NCBI GenBank assembly: GCA_043758205.1
Contig: JAYVNY010000088.1
Location: 1 to 27,977, forward strand
Source: JANNGC01 sp043758205
Lineage (GTDB): Bacteria; Verrucomicrobiota; Verrucomicrobiia; Limisphaerales; SIBH01
DNA length: 27,977 bases
Direction: 5' to 3'
Shown: one piece after another, positions 17,050 to 25,198 of the stretch
How positions within the stretch are numbered: position 1 is the stretch's first letter
Layout of the letters: each line of letters starts with the position of its first letter
Translations under genes and position numbers: made by a program
The notes under the pieces: model-generated
What the model saw: the letters and a program-made list of their open reading frames with translations, nothing else
Told to the model about the DNA's origin: nothing
Databases searched by the model: none

Positions 17050-18303
17050 TCATGCGCCGATGAACAAAGGCCGCAGGTGCCGTGCGTAGATATTCTCCGT
17101 CACCTGCCGGGCCACGATGGCTTCGTTGGCCTTCAGCAAATCGAGGTAACGCGCTCCTGCCTTCGCCGCGAGCTTGAAAGAGACGTGGAGAAGCTGGCGC
17201 ACATGCGCGTTGAAATCCGGGTGCGCCGGAACGTGCCGCAGCGTGCTGGCAAACTTGGCCCCGCTCCAGCCGTTGACCGTCGCGGCACTCGGGAGTTTCG
17301 CGCGTTGGATGTCAATGACGCTCGCGTACGGCGCGCACAACTCGTCCACATGCGCGAGTGCGTAGGCGTAAATTTCCCGGGCCAGCTCCAGCCCGTCGCC
17401 GCCCGCCTCGCTGAGACCGATGAGTTCCTCCAACCACGTAGTGCCGGCGGTCTTGAGGTGCAGACCCGCGCCGAATTTCGGCAGCGTGCGCCGGATGATC
17501 GGGTAGAGCGAAAACTTATCGCTGCCCGAGTGGACGCTGAGCTTGAGATTCGCCGGGAGACCGTAGGCTTGGACCGCGTGCGCGATGACGGCGAGGTCGT
17601 CCGAAAATTCCTGCTCGAACTGCGCGAGGTCGCCCACGTAATCCACGCCCTTGTTGAATCGCCCTGTGAACTTCGGCGCGATGGTCTGCGCGGGAATGCC
17701 CTCGTCCGCCAGCGCGGCGAGAATGATGAGCAGCTCCGGCGGCGTCTGCGGTGCATCCGTCTCGTCCATGGATACTTCGGCGATGAAATTCCCCGCACCC
17801 TTCTCGGCGACAAGGTGGCGGTGAATTTTCCCCGCCTCTTGCACGGCGAGCAAAAACTTGCCCGCGACACGCTCCACTTCCGCGCGCGTGATGGTGAGCG
17901 ACCGCGCGATGCCCGCGATGCTAACCGTGCCGACCAGTTCGGCATGCCGGTCCACAAACGCGCGCACCGCCTCGGGCGCGGCGGGTTGCCCGATGAAGTC
18001 CGCCACGTCGAGCGTGAAGAAATCCGAGTGCGGCAGAAAGCGGTCCACCGTCTTCAGTCCGATGTGATCGGCGTCCACATGCCAGCCCTTCGTCCAGCCG
18101 AGCGCAGCCACGGCGGCCTGCGCGGCGGCGAGCACGGACGACGGCTCGGAGCCGATGAAGGTGTGCTCGCGATTGGACTTGTTCCAGACCGGCACCGCGT
18201 CCACGCCGTCCTGCGCGAGCAACTGGAAGGCGCGAAGCTGCGCTCTGGCCTGATGTGCAAAACGGTCACCGACACCGACGGAGAATTTTTCGAGAGTCAA
18301 CAT
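17050..18303 (-). CDS. uxaE: tagaturonate epimerase family protein (UxaE-like)
   Basis: 417 aa. Resembles the UxaE family that interconverts D-tagaturonate and D-fructuronate, joining the galacturonate route to the glucuronate route. Recognised stretches: GWHVDADHIGL near 73-83, AGNFIAEVSMDETDAPQTP near 170-188, KFTGRFNKGVDYVGD near 211-225, and LKLSVHSGSDKFSLYP near 253-268, rich in acidic and His residues likely to bind the catalytic metal. Cytoplasmic, no signal peptide. ATG 18303 is the natural start. It is divergent from a lactonase-like amidohydrolase about 430 bases away, which fits a sugar-acid pathway. Family assignment is by pattern recall; substrate could differ. Confidence 0.78.
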   Translation of the reverse strand: MLTLEKFSVGVGDRFAHQARAQLRAFQLLAQDGVDAVPVWNKSNREHTFIGSEPSSVLAAAQAAVAALGWTKGWHVDADHIGLKTVDRFLPHSDFFTLDVADFIGQPAAPEAVRAFVDRHAELVGTVSIAGIARSLTITRAEVERVAGKFLLAVQEAGKIHRHLVAEKGAGNFIAEVSMDETDAPQTPPELLIILAALADEGIPAQTIAPKFTGRFNKGVDYVGDLAQFEQEFSDDLAVIAHAVQAYGLPANLKLSVHSGSDKFSLYPIIRRTLPKFGAGLHLKTAGTTWLEELIGLSEAGGDGLELAREIYAYALAHVDELCAPYASVIDIQRAKLPSAATVNGWSGAKFASTLRHVPAHPDFNAHVRQLLHVSFKLAAKAGARYLDLLKANEAIVARQVTENIYARHLRPLFIGA

Positions 18304-18372
18304 GGCGGCGCGAATTGAGGCAAAGGAAGGGTGACATGGAAATGTTTTTCAAAAAATCCTTCGCCCGTTTTT

Positions 18373-18570
18373 AGAGCCGGTCTGAAAAAGGGTGGGACGG
18401 GCTACCAGCCCGTTCCGCTGGGCAACCTGCCCAGCGGAATGAGAGCAGCCTTCCTGGGCTGAAATCATACCGGTCTGGCTCGCGTCGCCCTCACTCTTCC
18501 GTCGGGCTGGTAGCCCGGCGGCACTGGCCGGTGGCCTGTGCTACCCATGCCGCATTTTCAGGCAGGCTCT
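18373..18570. repeat. nested inverted repeats in the uxaE/amidohydrolase divergent region
   Basis: In the 426-base gap 18304-18729, outer arms 18373-18388 and 18555-18570 (AGAGCC.G.CTGAAAA) pair at 14 of 16 positions. Inner arms CGGGCTACCAGCCCG at 18398-18412 and 18503-18517 pair perfectly. A perfect 12-bp hairpin with a 3-base loop lies at 18413-18439. Beyond it, a 7-bp GTTCTCC/GGAGAAC pair occurs at 18578-18624. Promoters for both genes must also lie here but are not evident. Confidence 0.75.
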
Positions 18571-18729
18571 TAGGCAGGTTCTCCGGGCGCGCGTCTCCGC
18601 CCTTCCCGGTTCCGCGAGGAGAACGGTCTCTTGCACCGGCGAGACAAACCGTTACAACGGTCGGGCTGCATGGCCCTGCGCCCGTTCACCGGGCCGGGTG
18701 CCGTGACGGCCGAGGGAGAACGCAGCCTG

Positions 18730-19554
18730 ATGAAAATTGATTCGCACCAGCACTTTTGGAAATACGACGCCACCGAGTATCCGTGGATCGGCCAGGGCAC
18801 GGCGCTCCAGCGCGACTGGCTGCCTGCGGATTTGGAGCGTGAAGCGGCGAAGGCCGGCATCAATGGCTCCGTCGCCGTGCAGGCGCGGCAGTCGCTCGAC
18901 GAATCACGCTGGCTGCTGGAACTGGCGGACAAGTCGCCCTTCATCAAGGGCGTCGTGGGCTGGGTGGATTTGCAGTCGGAGAAGGTCGAGGAGAATTTGG
19001 CCGCGCTCGCGAAGCACAAAAAATTCGTCGGCGTGCGGCATGTGGTGCAGGGCGAGACGGCGGACTTCATGTTAAAGCCGGAGTTCATGCGCGGACTGGC
19101 GGCGCTGCACGCCTTTGATTTCACCTACGACCTGCTGCTGTTTCCCAAGCACCTGCCGTCCTCCGTCAAAGTCGTGGAGAAACTTTCGCATCAACGCTTT
19201 GTCCTCGACCACCTCGCCAAGCCGATGATACGCGCCGGGATGCTCCAACCGTGGAAGGACGACCTCCGCGAACTCGCCAAGCACAAGAACATATCGTGCA
19301 AAATTTCCGGCATGGTCACTGAGGCCAAGATGCCAGGCTGGAAGGCCGAGGACTTCCGCCCGTATCTTGATGTGGTGTTCGAGGCGTTCGGCGAGGACCG
19401 CGTGATGTTCGGCTCGGACTGGCCGGTGTGTTTGCTGGCGGGGAGCTACGAACAAGTTCACGGACTGGCGGTGGATTACTTCCAACAGTTCTCAGCGGCG
19501 GCGCAGGAGAAGTTTCTCGGTGGCAATGCGGTGAAGTTCTACAAGCTTTCGTGA
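18730..19554 (+). CDS. amidohydrolase family protein, lactonase-like (COG3618)
   Basis: 274 aa TIM-barrel metal hydrolase of the amidohydrolase-2 group that includes L-fuconolactonase and L-rhamnonolactonase. Landmarks: N-terminal DSHQHFW (Asp4, His6, His8), VRHVVQ (His104), the VLDHLAKP strand (His161), and FGSDWPVC with Asp230. Length is typical. ATG 18730 (MKIDSHQHF) is the family start; an open frame begins at 18631 but its first 33 codons are not conserved-looking. A purine-rich GAGGGAGA sits about 12 bases upstream. The likely role is hydrolysis of an aldono-lactone to a sugar acid, consistent with the divergent uxaE gene; the actual sugar is unknown. Confidence 0.85.
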   Translation: MKIDSHQHFWKYDATEYPWIGQGTALQRDWLPADLEREAAKAGINGSVAVQARQSLDESRWLLELADKSPFIKGVVGWVDLQSEKVEENLAALAKHKKFVGVRHVVQGETADFMLKPEFMRGLAALHAFDFTYDLLLFPKHLPSSVKVVEKLSHQRFVLDHLAKPMIRAGMLQPWKDDLRELAKHKNISCKISGMVTEAKMPGWKAEDFRPYLDVVFEAFGEDRVMFGSDWPVCLLAGSYEQVHGLAVDYFQQFSAAAQEKFLGGNAVKFYKLS

Positions 19555-19565
19555 GCAGCCATATT

Positions 19566-19703
19566 GGTAGGGCGCGTCGCTCTGCGCGCGCCGCGAGTCG
19601 GAAGGAAGCTCGCTCACTCCTGAAATTCAAACCGGCGGGGGGAGTTGAAATCTTCTCGCCTTCCACGCCGCACCCCAGCGCGCGCGGAGCGACGCGCCCT
19701 ACC
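19566..19703. repeat. inverted repeat between the amidohydrolase and caspase-like genes
   Basis: 28-base arms 19566-19593 and 19676-19703 (GGTAGGGCGCGTCGCTC core) pair at 26 of 28 positions. They separate two convergent genes, and the right arm covers the stop codon (19699-19701) of the caspase-like gene. Confidence 0.8.
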
Positions 19704-20691
19704 TTTCCCCGGTCAGTTCAATCTCGCCGAGTTTGGTGAGCAGGGCTTCGAGTTGTTTGTAGTAATCGTCCTCGCTCATCGCCGCCTTTTGTTCGCGGAG
19801 TTTGCCGATTTCCACTTCCAACGCGTCGCGCTTCTGGCGTTGCTCGGGTGTCAGCTTCTGATCTTCCTGGCTTCGCACGAGGTGCCATTGGTGGGCGCGG
19901 GTGCCGTCGAGCGCCGCGTTGTTGGCGGCTTTCTTCACGGCGTGGATGCCGCGGAACCAGTCGGCTTGCACGCCGAGTCCGTCGCCGTTGTCGTCGAGCA
20001 GGGCGTGCTCGGTGGCGAGGCGGCCTTCGCTTTTGTAGAACTCCACCACGCGGCGCGAGGCCATGAGGAACGCTTCGAGCAGCGAGGTCTGGCCGTCCTT
20101 GTCGAGGTCGGCCTCGGGGTCGGCGATGGCTTGGGAGATGTAGCGGTTGAAGCGCGTGTAATTTTCCTCCGCGCCGCTGCGCGTGGCGGTGACGACGACG
20201 CGATCCTTCCGCGCCAGCGCCTTGATGAACGGCGCGCTGCACGACGCGGCATTGATGATGGCCACAGGCCGGTGAAATCCCGCGAGCAGGTTGGAGAGCG
20301 TGGACGCGGAGAGGTCCGGCCCGTGCAAATTGAACTTGGCTTCGCGTCCATCGAACGTGCCGTGACCCAGCATCACGATCCAAAGTTCGGCAAGCGTGTT
20401 GGTGGGTTCGTTGGCGAGCGCGGCGCGGAAGAGTTCGAGGTCGTTCGTGGCGACGGGATTGGTGGTACCGATTTCGACGAGGTTCACGTCGGCTTTCTCG
20501 GCGGCTTTCTTCCAGGACTGCGCGGCTTCTAGGAAGACTTTGCCGAAGTCTTCTTCGCCCGCCGCACCGGAGAGGACGATGAGGGTTGGTTTTGGGATAT
20601 TGGTTTGGGCGCGGGCGGATTCAGGCAAGGCGAAAGCAAGCAGGAGTGCCGCGAACATTCCAGCTGCGGCGAAATGAAATCGGTTGACCAT
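19699..20691 (-). CDS. secreted caspase-fold-like (clan CD) peptidase with EF-hand-like loops
   Basis: 330 aa. Signal peptide 1-28 ends ARA. The following domain has strand LIVLSGAAGE, then ELWIVMLGHGTFDG with His110-Gly111, and VAIINAASCSAPFIKAL with Cys151 after a hydrophobic strand: the His-Gly ... Cys order of clan CD cysteine peptidases (caspases, legumains, gingipains). Next are two calcium-loop-like motifs, DLDKDGQTSLLE (195-206, with Glu at position 12) and DDNGDG (233-238). The C-terminus is a charged coiled-coil-like stretch. ATG 20691 was chosen; the longer frame to 20898 is repeat translation. It is 173 bases downstream of the VWA/GATase-like gene on the same strand. The catalytic assignment is by motif only; it could be an inactive relative. 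Confidence 0.6.
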   Translation of the reverse strand: MVNRFHFAAAGMFAALLLAFALPESARAQTNIPKPTLIVLSGAAGEEDFGKVFLEAAQSWKKAAEKADVNLVEIGTTNPVATNDLELFRAALANEPTNTLAELWIVMLGHGTFDGREAKFNLHGPDLSASTLSNLLAGFHRPVAIINAASCSAPFIKALARKDRVVVTATRSGAEENYTRFNRYISQAIADPEADLDKDGQTSLLEAFLMASRRVVEFYKSEGRLATEHALLDDNGDGLGVQADWFRGIHAVKKAANNAALDGTRAHQWHLVRSQEDQKLTPEQRQKRDALEVEIGKLREQKAAMSEDDYYKQLEALLTKLGEIELTGER

Positions 20692-20708
20692 TGACCATGA
20701 GTGCGAAC

Positions 20709-20804
20709 TTTTAGCGCAGAGACGCAGAGGCGCAGAGACGCAGAAAAAAACTTTTTTTTCTTTTCCCCTCTGCGCCTCTGCACCTCTGCGTCTCTGCGTT
20801 AAAA
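20709..20804. repeat. inverted repeat upstream of the caspase-like gene
   Basis: 36-base arms 20709-20744 and 20769-20804 (GCAGAGACGCAGAGG family) pair with about four mismatches; the loop is an A-run then T-run. It fills most of the gap between the VWA/GATase-like gene and the caspase-like gene. The stem followed by T-rich sequence might attenuate transcription. Confidence 0.8.
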
Positions 20805-20864
20805 AAAACTCTCCCGAACAACGGGGATACGACCGAATCCAAGCATCAACCAATGAACTCCAAT

Positions 20865-23228
20865 TCACGGCAATCCTTTCCACCGGCGCACGCCCCATTC
20901 GGTGACGAAGCAGGCCAGCGCGAACAGGAACATCGCGGGCGTGTGCCAGAGCGGGATGGCGGTGTTCTCCATGATCGGAGCTTTCTTGCTCTGCAAGGCT
21001 TTGGCGAATGACTCCAATGAATTCGCCGGCACGATCTCCCCGCCGGTTTGCTTCGCCAGCGTTTCGAGGAACGCGCGATTCGGTTTCAACGAACGAAATT
21101 CTTCCGCCGCCGGATCACTTGTCCAACCGGCCTCGCCGCGACCGACTTCCGCGCCGTTGGCATCGGCCACGATGGCATCGACGCGATACGCGCCGGCTTT
21201 GCGTGCGATGTAGGTGGCTTCGTACACGCCTGGCTCCGTGGCGGCGTCCGCTTTGATCTTCACGAAGTTCGTCGAGTTGGTCGCGCGGATGCCGCTCTCG
21301 ATGGCGGTCACGACCAGTTGCACGCCGGCATTATCCAGCGGTTGGAAATTCTTCTCCCGCGCTCGCACTTGCAGCAATACGGTGTCCGACGATTCCTTCG
21401 GCTCCACGCGCACCTCGAAACGATTCGGCACATCGGTCACGAGCCAGCGCATCATCTGCCGCCACGCCTTGTCCATGTCCTTGTGCATCGACTCGTCGCG
21501 GAAACCCCAGCGCCACAGGTCGCCGACGAGCAGCGCCGCCGCGCGCCCGCCGCCGAAACGCTGCGACGCGAGCGCGGGGAAGGTGTGCGACTGCGCGTCC
21601 GCCACGCTGGCCAGCACGCTCGCGCCGGGCTTGATGCTCGTGGCCGTGTTCAACACCTCGAAGCCCGGCATCGCGCTCATGCGCGCGCGCTCGTCGCTCT
21701 CGTTGTCGCGCAGGCGAATCCACGGTTGCAGCCAGCCCTCGCGCGTCAGCGAGAGTTTCAGCGGGCCGCTCGGCTTCGTCGTCTCCGGGCGGTCGAGATA
21801 GACCGGCAGCATGTCGCCGATGGGCGTGCGCAAGTAATGCCCCTCGCGGAACGACTCCGCGCCGCCGAGCATCAGCAGCCCGCCGCCGCGCTCGCTCACG
21901 AACTTCTGCACCAGCGCCATCTGGTCGCGCGTGAAAAACTCCGACTCCAAATCGTCGAGCACGATGGCGTTGTATTGATACAACTCCTCGGGCGTCTTCG
22001 GGAAACCGCCTTTCAACTCGAACTCGTCCTTCGTGTTCAGCCGCACCAGCACGGGCTGATCGTAACGCTCCGTGTCCTCGTTCGTGAGACCCGAGCCGCG
22101 GAAAAGCGGATTCACCGTCTCGCCCTGCCGGCCCATGAACTCAAATTTCTTTTCGCGCTTGGCGATGCGGATGAGCGCGATGAGTTGAATCTGGTCGTCG
22201 TCCGTCAGCGCGCGGTTGAGGAACTTGAACTCCCAGTTCGGACGGCCCGCCACGTAGAGCACGCGATACGGCCCGCGCCCGCGATCCACCACGGCGGCGT
22301 GCGAATTGTTCGCCAGCGTGGCTTCGGCGGCGAGCGCCGTGTTCGTCGGATTCTTCTGCGCCTCGCGTGACAGCGTCCGCACCTGGTAAAAATTCAGCCC
22401 GCGCTCCGGCGGCTTGAGCTTGAAGCGGAAGGCCAGCGTCTGCTCCGGCTTTTCCGCGCGCAGCTTTTGTTCCTCAACCTTCTTCCCCGCGCCATCAATC
22501 AACTCCGCCACGATTTCCTCGCCCGCGTAACCGTTCGCGGCCACGTCCGCCTGAATCGTCACCGGCGCGTCTTCGAAGGCCGTCTGGCTCACGGCAACTT
22601 TTTGCACCGAAAGATCGCGCGGCACGTCGTTGTTGCCGGACACCACGCTGTAAATCGGCGGCAGCCCCGCCGTGTCCAGCGCCACGCCGGGATCGGTCGC
22701 GTTGCCGTCCGTGAACATCAGCACGCCCGCCAGCGGCTGGCCGCGATAACGCTCGGCGATGTTCTTCAGCGCCGAGTTCAGCGCCGACGCGCCGCCGTTG
22801 AAATCCAGCTCGCCGAATTCGCTCACCGACTGGAGCCGCGCGTCGAAGAGGTAGCGGCGCAACTGGAGACTCTCCGCCAGCGCGGGCTGCCACGTCGCGG
22901 CTTCGTCCGAGAGCAGCTTCTTCATCACCACGCCGCGCGACTGGGCCGCGCCCTGGTCATGGATTTGCAGCCCCTGGCTGTTGTCCGCCAGCACCACGAA
23001 ATAATTCGCGCCCGGCTTGATGCGCTGTTTGCTCCAGAGCGGTTCCAGCAGGCAGAGCACGAGCGCCGCAAGGCCAATGATTTTCAAAACCGTGCAAACC
23101 GAGCGCACTGCTGTGGAACCCGCCGTGCGCCCGTAAGCCCACACGACAAAACCGACCAGCACCGCGAAGGCCGCGAGCAACGGCCACAGCGCCTGCGTGG
23201 CGGAGAGATGGATTTCAGCGAGGGGCAT
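20865..23228 (-). CDS. large membrane protein with VWA-like and GATase-like domains
   Basis: 787 aa. Two N-terminal membrane helices (about 12-31 and 43-61), a long periplasmic part and one C-terminal helix (near 765-780) ending in basic WGVRRWKGLP. The segment after helix 2 (NYFVVLADNSQGLQI) is where relatives carry a von Willebrand A MIDAS motif; here the DxSxS pattern is degraded to DNSQG. A class I GATase-like fold follows in the middle (YNAIVLDDLESEFF, RGGGLLMLGGAESF). Similar proteins accompany MoxR ATPase/DUF58/Bat-type genes in Verrucomicrobiota and Planctomycetota; those partners are not in the window. ATG 23228 was chosen over TTG 23276. It lies downstream of two unknown genes and upstream of the caspase-like gene. 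Function unknown, probably envelope stress or assembly. Confidence 0.75.
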   Translation of the reverse strand: MPLAEIHLSATQALWPLLAAFAVLVGFVVWAYGRTAGSTAVRSVCTVLKIIGLAALVLCLLEPLWSKQRIKPGANYFVVLADNSQGLQIHDQGAAQSRGVVMKKLLSDEAATWQPALAESLQLRRYLFDARLQSVSEFGELDFNGGASALNSALKNIAERYRGQPLAGVLMFTDGNATDPGVALDTAGLPPIYSVVSGNNDVPRDLSVQKVAVSQTAFEDAPVTIQADVAANGYAGEEIVAELIDGAGKKVEEQKLRAEKPEQTLAFRFKLKPPERGLNFYQVRTLSREAQKNPTNTALAAEATLANNSHAAVVDRGRGPYRVLYVAGRPNWEFKFLNRALTDDDQIQLIALIRIAKREKKFEFMGRQGETVNPLFRGSGLTNEDTERYDQPVLVRLNTKDEFELKGGFPKTPEELYQYNAIVLDDLESEFFTRDQMALVQKFVSERGGGLLMLGGAESFREGHYLRTPIGDMLPVYLDRPETTKPSGPLKLSLTREGWLQPWIRLRDNESDERARMSAMPGFEVLNTATSIKPGASVLASVADAQSHTFPALASQRFGGGRAAALLVGDLWRWGFRDESMHKDMDKAWRQMMRWLVTDVPNRFEVRVEPKESSDTVLLQVRAREKNFQPLDNAGVQLVVTAIESGIRATNSTNFVKIKADAATEPGVYEATYIARKAGAYRVDAIVADANGAEVGRGEAGWTSDPAAEEFRSLKPNRAFLETLAKQTGGEIVPANSLESFAKALQSKKAPIMENTAIPLWHTPAMFLFALACFVTEWGVRRWKGLP

Positions 23229-23262
23229 CAAGAGTTTGGTCGGCAAGTTAATCTGCAATTCC

Positions 23263-23847
23263 TCATTTGAAATCAAGCGTCACGCCCGGTAAGCGACGAA
23301 GCATTGGCAACTCGACCTCTTGAAAGACGCTGCCTTGCACAACGCCGCTCGCATACAGAGTCACCCGTCCTTTGACTTGTTCAGTGTAAGAACGCACCGC
23401 TTCAAGCCACACTTCTCTCACGTCGTCTGGAGGAAGTGGCTGGCCGGGATTAAAGAGGCACAAGCTCTCCATCCACTGCCCGCCCTGCGTGGATTCGAGA
23501 CTGCCCGGAACAAAGCGAACTTGATCTGCTGTCGTGTGTGTAACCGTGCCGCCGGGAGATTCCTTCCATTGCAGACGGCGATTCCACTTCACGGTTCGCA
23601 AACAGCCAAGGACGGTATTGCGATGTTCCTTCGCCCAGTCGGGTGCAGACTGCTGCCAGCCTGCTTCATCGGGGACGTAAACGATGTCCGGCAACTTCGC
23701 CATCGGCTCGATCTGGAAATGGATTGCAGCTTCACCCGCGATGTAGGAGACGTAGCGCCAGCCCATCCTCGCGGAGTACTCGCCGCAATTCACGATTGGG
23801 TTGGGCGGTGCTTCCTTCTTTTTGAAAAGTCCGCTCAAGAATCCCAT
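23263..23847 (-). CDS. hypothetical protein
   Basis: 194 aa, not recognised. Soluble, with no signal peptide; the N-terminus MGFLSGLFKKKE is short, amphipathic and basic and might touch the membrane. Tryptophan-rich middle (KWNRRLQWKE) and a mixed alpha/beta pattern. ATG 23847 is preceded by a clear Shine-Dalgarno AAAGGA about 7 bases upstream. It starts 28 bases after the stop of the small membrane protein gene on the same strand, and base composition is visibly less GC-rich (about 55% in a sampled line) than neighbouring genes. Its stop lies 34 bases before the VWA/GATase-like start, so the run may be transcribed together. Confidence 0.75.
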   Translation of the reverse strand: MGFLSGLFKKKEAPPNPIVNCGEYSARMGWRYVSYIAGEAAIHFQIEPMAKLPDIVYVPDEAGWQQSAPDWAKEHRNTVLGCLRTVKWNRRLQWKESPGGTVTHTTADQVRFVPGSLESTQGGQWMESLCLFNPGQPLPPDDVREVWLEAVRSYTEQVKGRVTLYASGVVQGSVFQEVELPMLRRLPGVTLDFK

Positions 23848-23875
23848 GTCGTTGTCCTTTCCTTTTGAGTGCTTA

Positions 23876-24163
23876 TCAGCCGTGGTTCCATTTCCATAGC
23901 TCGAAACATCTTTCTAAAAACTCAAAGGCACATGGCAACGCGATCAGCAACATCGCCCAACGCCAGCGTGATTTTGCCGTTGCGAAAAAAATCACTGCCG
24001 TCAGCAGATGCACGAGGGCTACGCCCAGAAAAGGATACACGTCTTCTGGATTGGAAAGCGATCCGCCTGCGAACCAAAGCAAACACCACAGGCCAAAAAC
24101 AACTGCCACGATGCTTGACGCAATTGAGATCAACCTTCTCGGAGTTGTAGTTGTGGCGCTCAT
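23876..24163 (-). CDS. small hypothetical membrane protein
   Basis: 95 aa with three likely membrane helices (about 11-33, 44-62, 67-84) and a C-terminus ending ELWKWNHG. Not recognised. ATG 24163. Same strand and 28 bases upstream of the 194-aa hypothetical gene, sharing its lower GC. Probably a two-gene unit, possibly acquired; no mobility gene is adjacent. Could be a membrane partner of the 194-aa protein. Confidence 0.65.
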   Translation of the reverse strand: MSATTTTPRRLISIASSIVAVVFGLWCLLWFAGGSLSNPEDVYPFLGVALVHLLTAVIFFATAKSRWRWAMLLIALPCAFEFLERCFELWKWNHG

Positions 24164-24238
24164 AGTGTGTCACTGCCGATTCGTGACACCATGAGTGGGC
24201 GGTCTTCAACTGCGCCGTTTGCTTTCACGCCTTTCATC

Positions 24239-24605
24239 AAACCGGAGAATCCATGCGCTGTGAAGGTTTTTGCTTCCCCGTCGCCGCCATTTTACGAAGC
24301 CCACAGCCCGGTCGCGTGACTTCCCCAGCCCCAACGGGGCGCAATTCGACAGCCCAGGGCAAAGCCCTGGGAACAAATCCGAAAACCAATCAAGCCCTGA
24401 AAGGGTGCAACTCGTTCCGCGTGAACCCGTCGAGTTCCACCCTTTCAGGGCTTGATTCCAAACCGCACCCGCCACCCAGGGCTACGCCCTGGGCTGTCGA
24501 ATGACGGCCTTTCAGGCCTCGACCTGCGGCGTCATTTCACAACCAGGAGAACCCACGCCCTGTGCAGGTTTTTGATTCCGTGCCTCCGTCATTTTCAAGA
24601 ACCCG
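24239..24605. repeat. composite nested palindrome flanked by direct repeats
   Basis: In the 549-base gap 24164-24712, outer arms 24345-24371 and 24475-24501 (TTCGACAGCCCAGGGC core) pair at 25 of 27 positions. Inner arms 24388-24407 and 24438-24457 (AATCAAGCCCTGAAAGGGTG) pair perfectly at 20 of 20, with an AACTCG/CGAGTT pair inside them. The structure is flanked by imperfect direct repeats of about 65 bases (24239-24302 and 24540-24605) sharing GGAGAA, CTGTG.AGGTTTTTG and a CATTTT block. No credible gene: ORFs on either strand are translations of these repeats. Confidence 0.85.
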
Positions 24606-24712
24606 CACGCACCCCTCCGCCGCCCGCCCTTCAAACCGCGCCGCCCACACCTTGGAGCCGGCACCCCATAATTCCACTTGTCGCTTCCGCGCGCTACGCC
24701 AACATCCCGCGC

Positions 24713-25195
24713 ATGGAATGGGTTGTCACCCTGCTGGTCGCCGGAGCGGTTCTCCTGCTTTTGGAAACAGTTTTGCCCGGACTCATCGCGGGCATCCTCG
24801 GTCTGCTCTGTCTCATCGGCGGCGTCGTGCAGGCTTACGTCGTGTTCGGCGCGGAGATTGGCAACTACGTCCTCGGCGGCGTGATCGTGGCGCTGATGAT
24901 CGGCACCTTCCTCTGGATTCAATATCTGCCCACGTCGCGCGCAGGCCGCGTGTTCGCTTCTAAAAGCATTGGCGGCAACGTCAACGCCGAGCGCCCTGAA
25001 CTGCTCCACCAATCCGGCACCACGCTCACCACGCTGCGCCCCTGCGGCACCGCGCTCATCGGAGGACGCCGCATTGATGTCGTGACCGAAGGCTCTTTCA
25101 TCGCCCCGCAAACGCCCGTCCAAGTCGTCGCCATCGAAGGGATGCGCGTCGTCGTCCGTGCTTTGTCCGAAACGTCCGCTCCAACCAAATCCTAA
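24713..25195 (+). CDS. NfeD family protein (flotillin partner)
   Basis: 160 aa. Short NfeD type: MEWVVTLLVAGAVLLLLETV opens the first helix, followed by PGLIAGILGLLCLIGGVVQAY and a further helix (YVLGGVIVALMIGTFLWIQY), then an OB-fold-like C-terminal domain (about 100-150, GTALIGGRRIDVVTEGSFI, VQVVAIEGMRVVVRA). ATG 24713 was chosen; the open frame upstream from 24452 is repeat DNA. The stop is 3 bases before the floA ATG, the classic nfeD-floA operon. NfeD proteins sit in the membrane with flotillins, and the OB fold is thought to mediate partner binding. Confidence 0.9.
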   Translation: MEWVVTLLVAGAVLLLLETVLPGLIAGILGLLCLIGGVVQAYVVFGAEIGNYVLGGVIVALMIGTFLWIQYLPTSRAGRVFASKSIGGNVNAERPELLHQSGTTLTTLRPCGTALIGGRRIDVVTEGSFIAPQTPVQVVAIEGMRVVVRALSETSAPTKS

Positions 25196-25198
25196 ATT

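Noticed and set aside
20692..20898. N-terminal extension of the caspase-like gene (TQRRRGAEAQR...)
   Set aside because: It is a translation of the GCAGAGACGCAGAGG inverted repeat; the signal peptide starts at ATG 20691.
24206..24712. Open frames on both strands upstream of nfeD
   Set aside because: They are composed of nested palindromes and direct repeats, have no protein-like composition and overlap each other on both strands.
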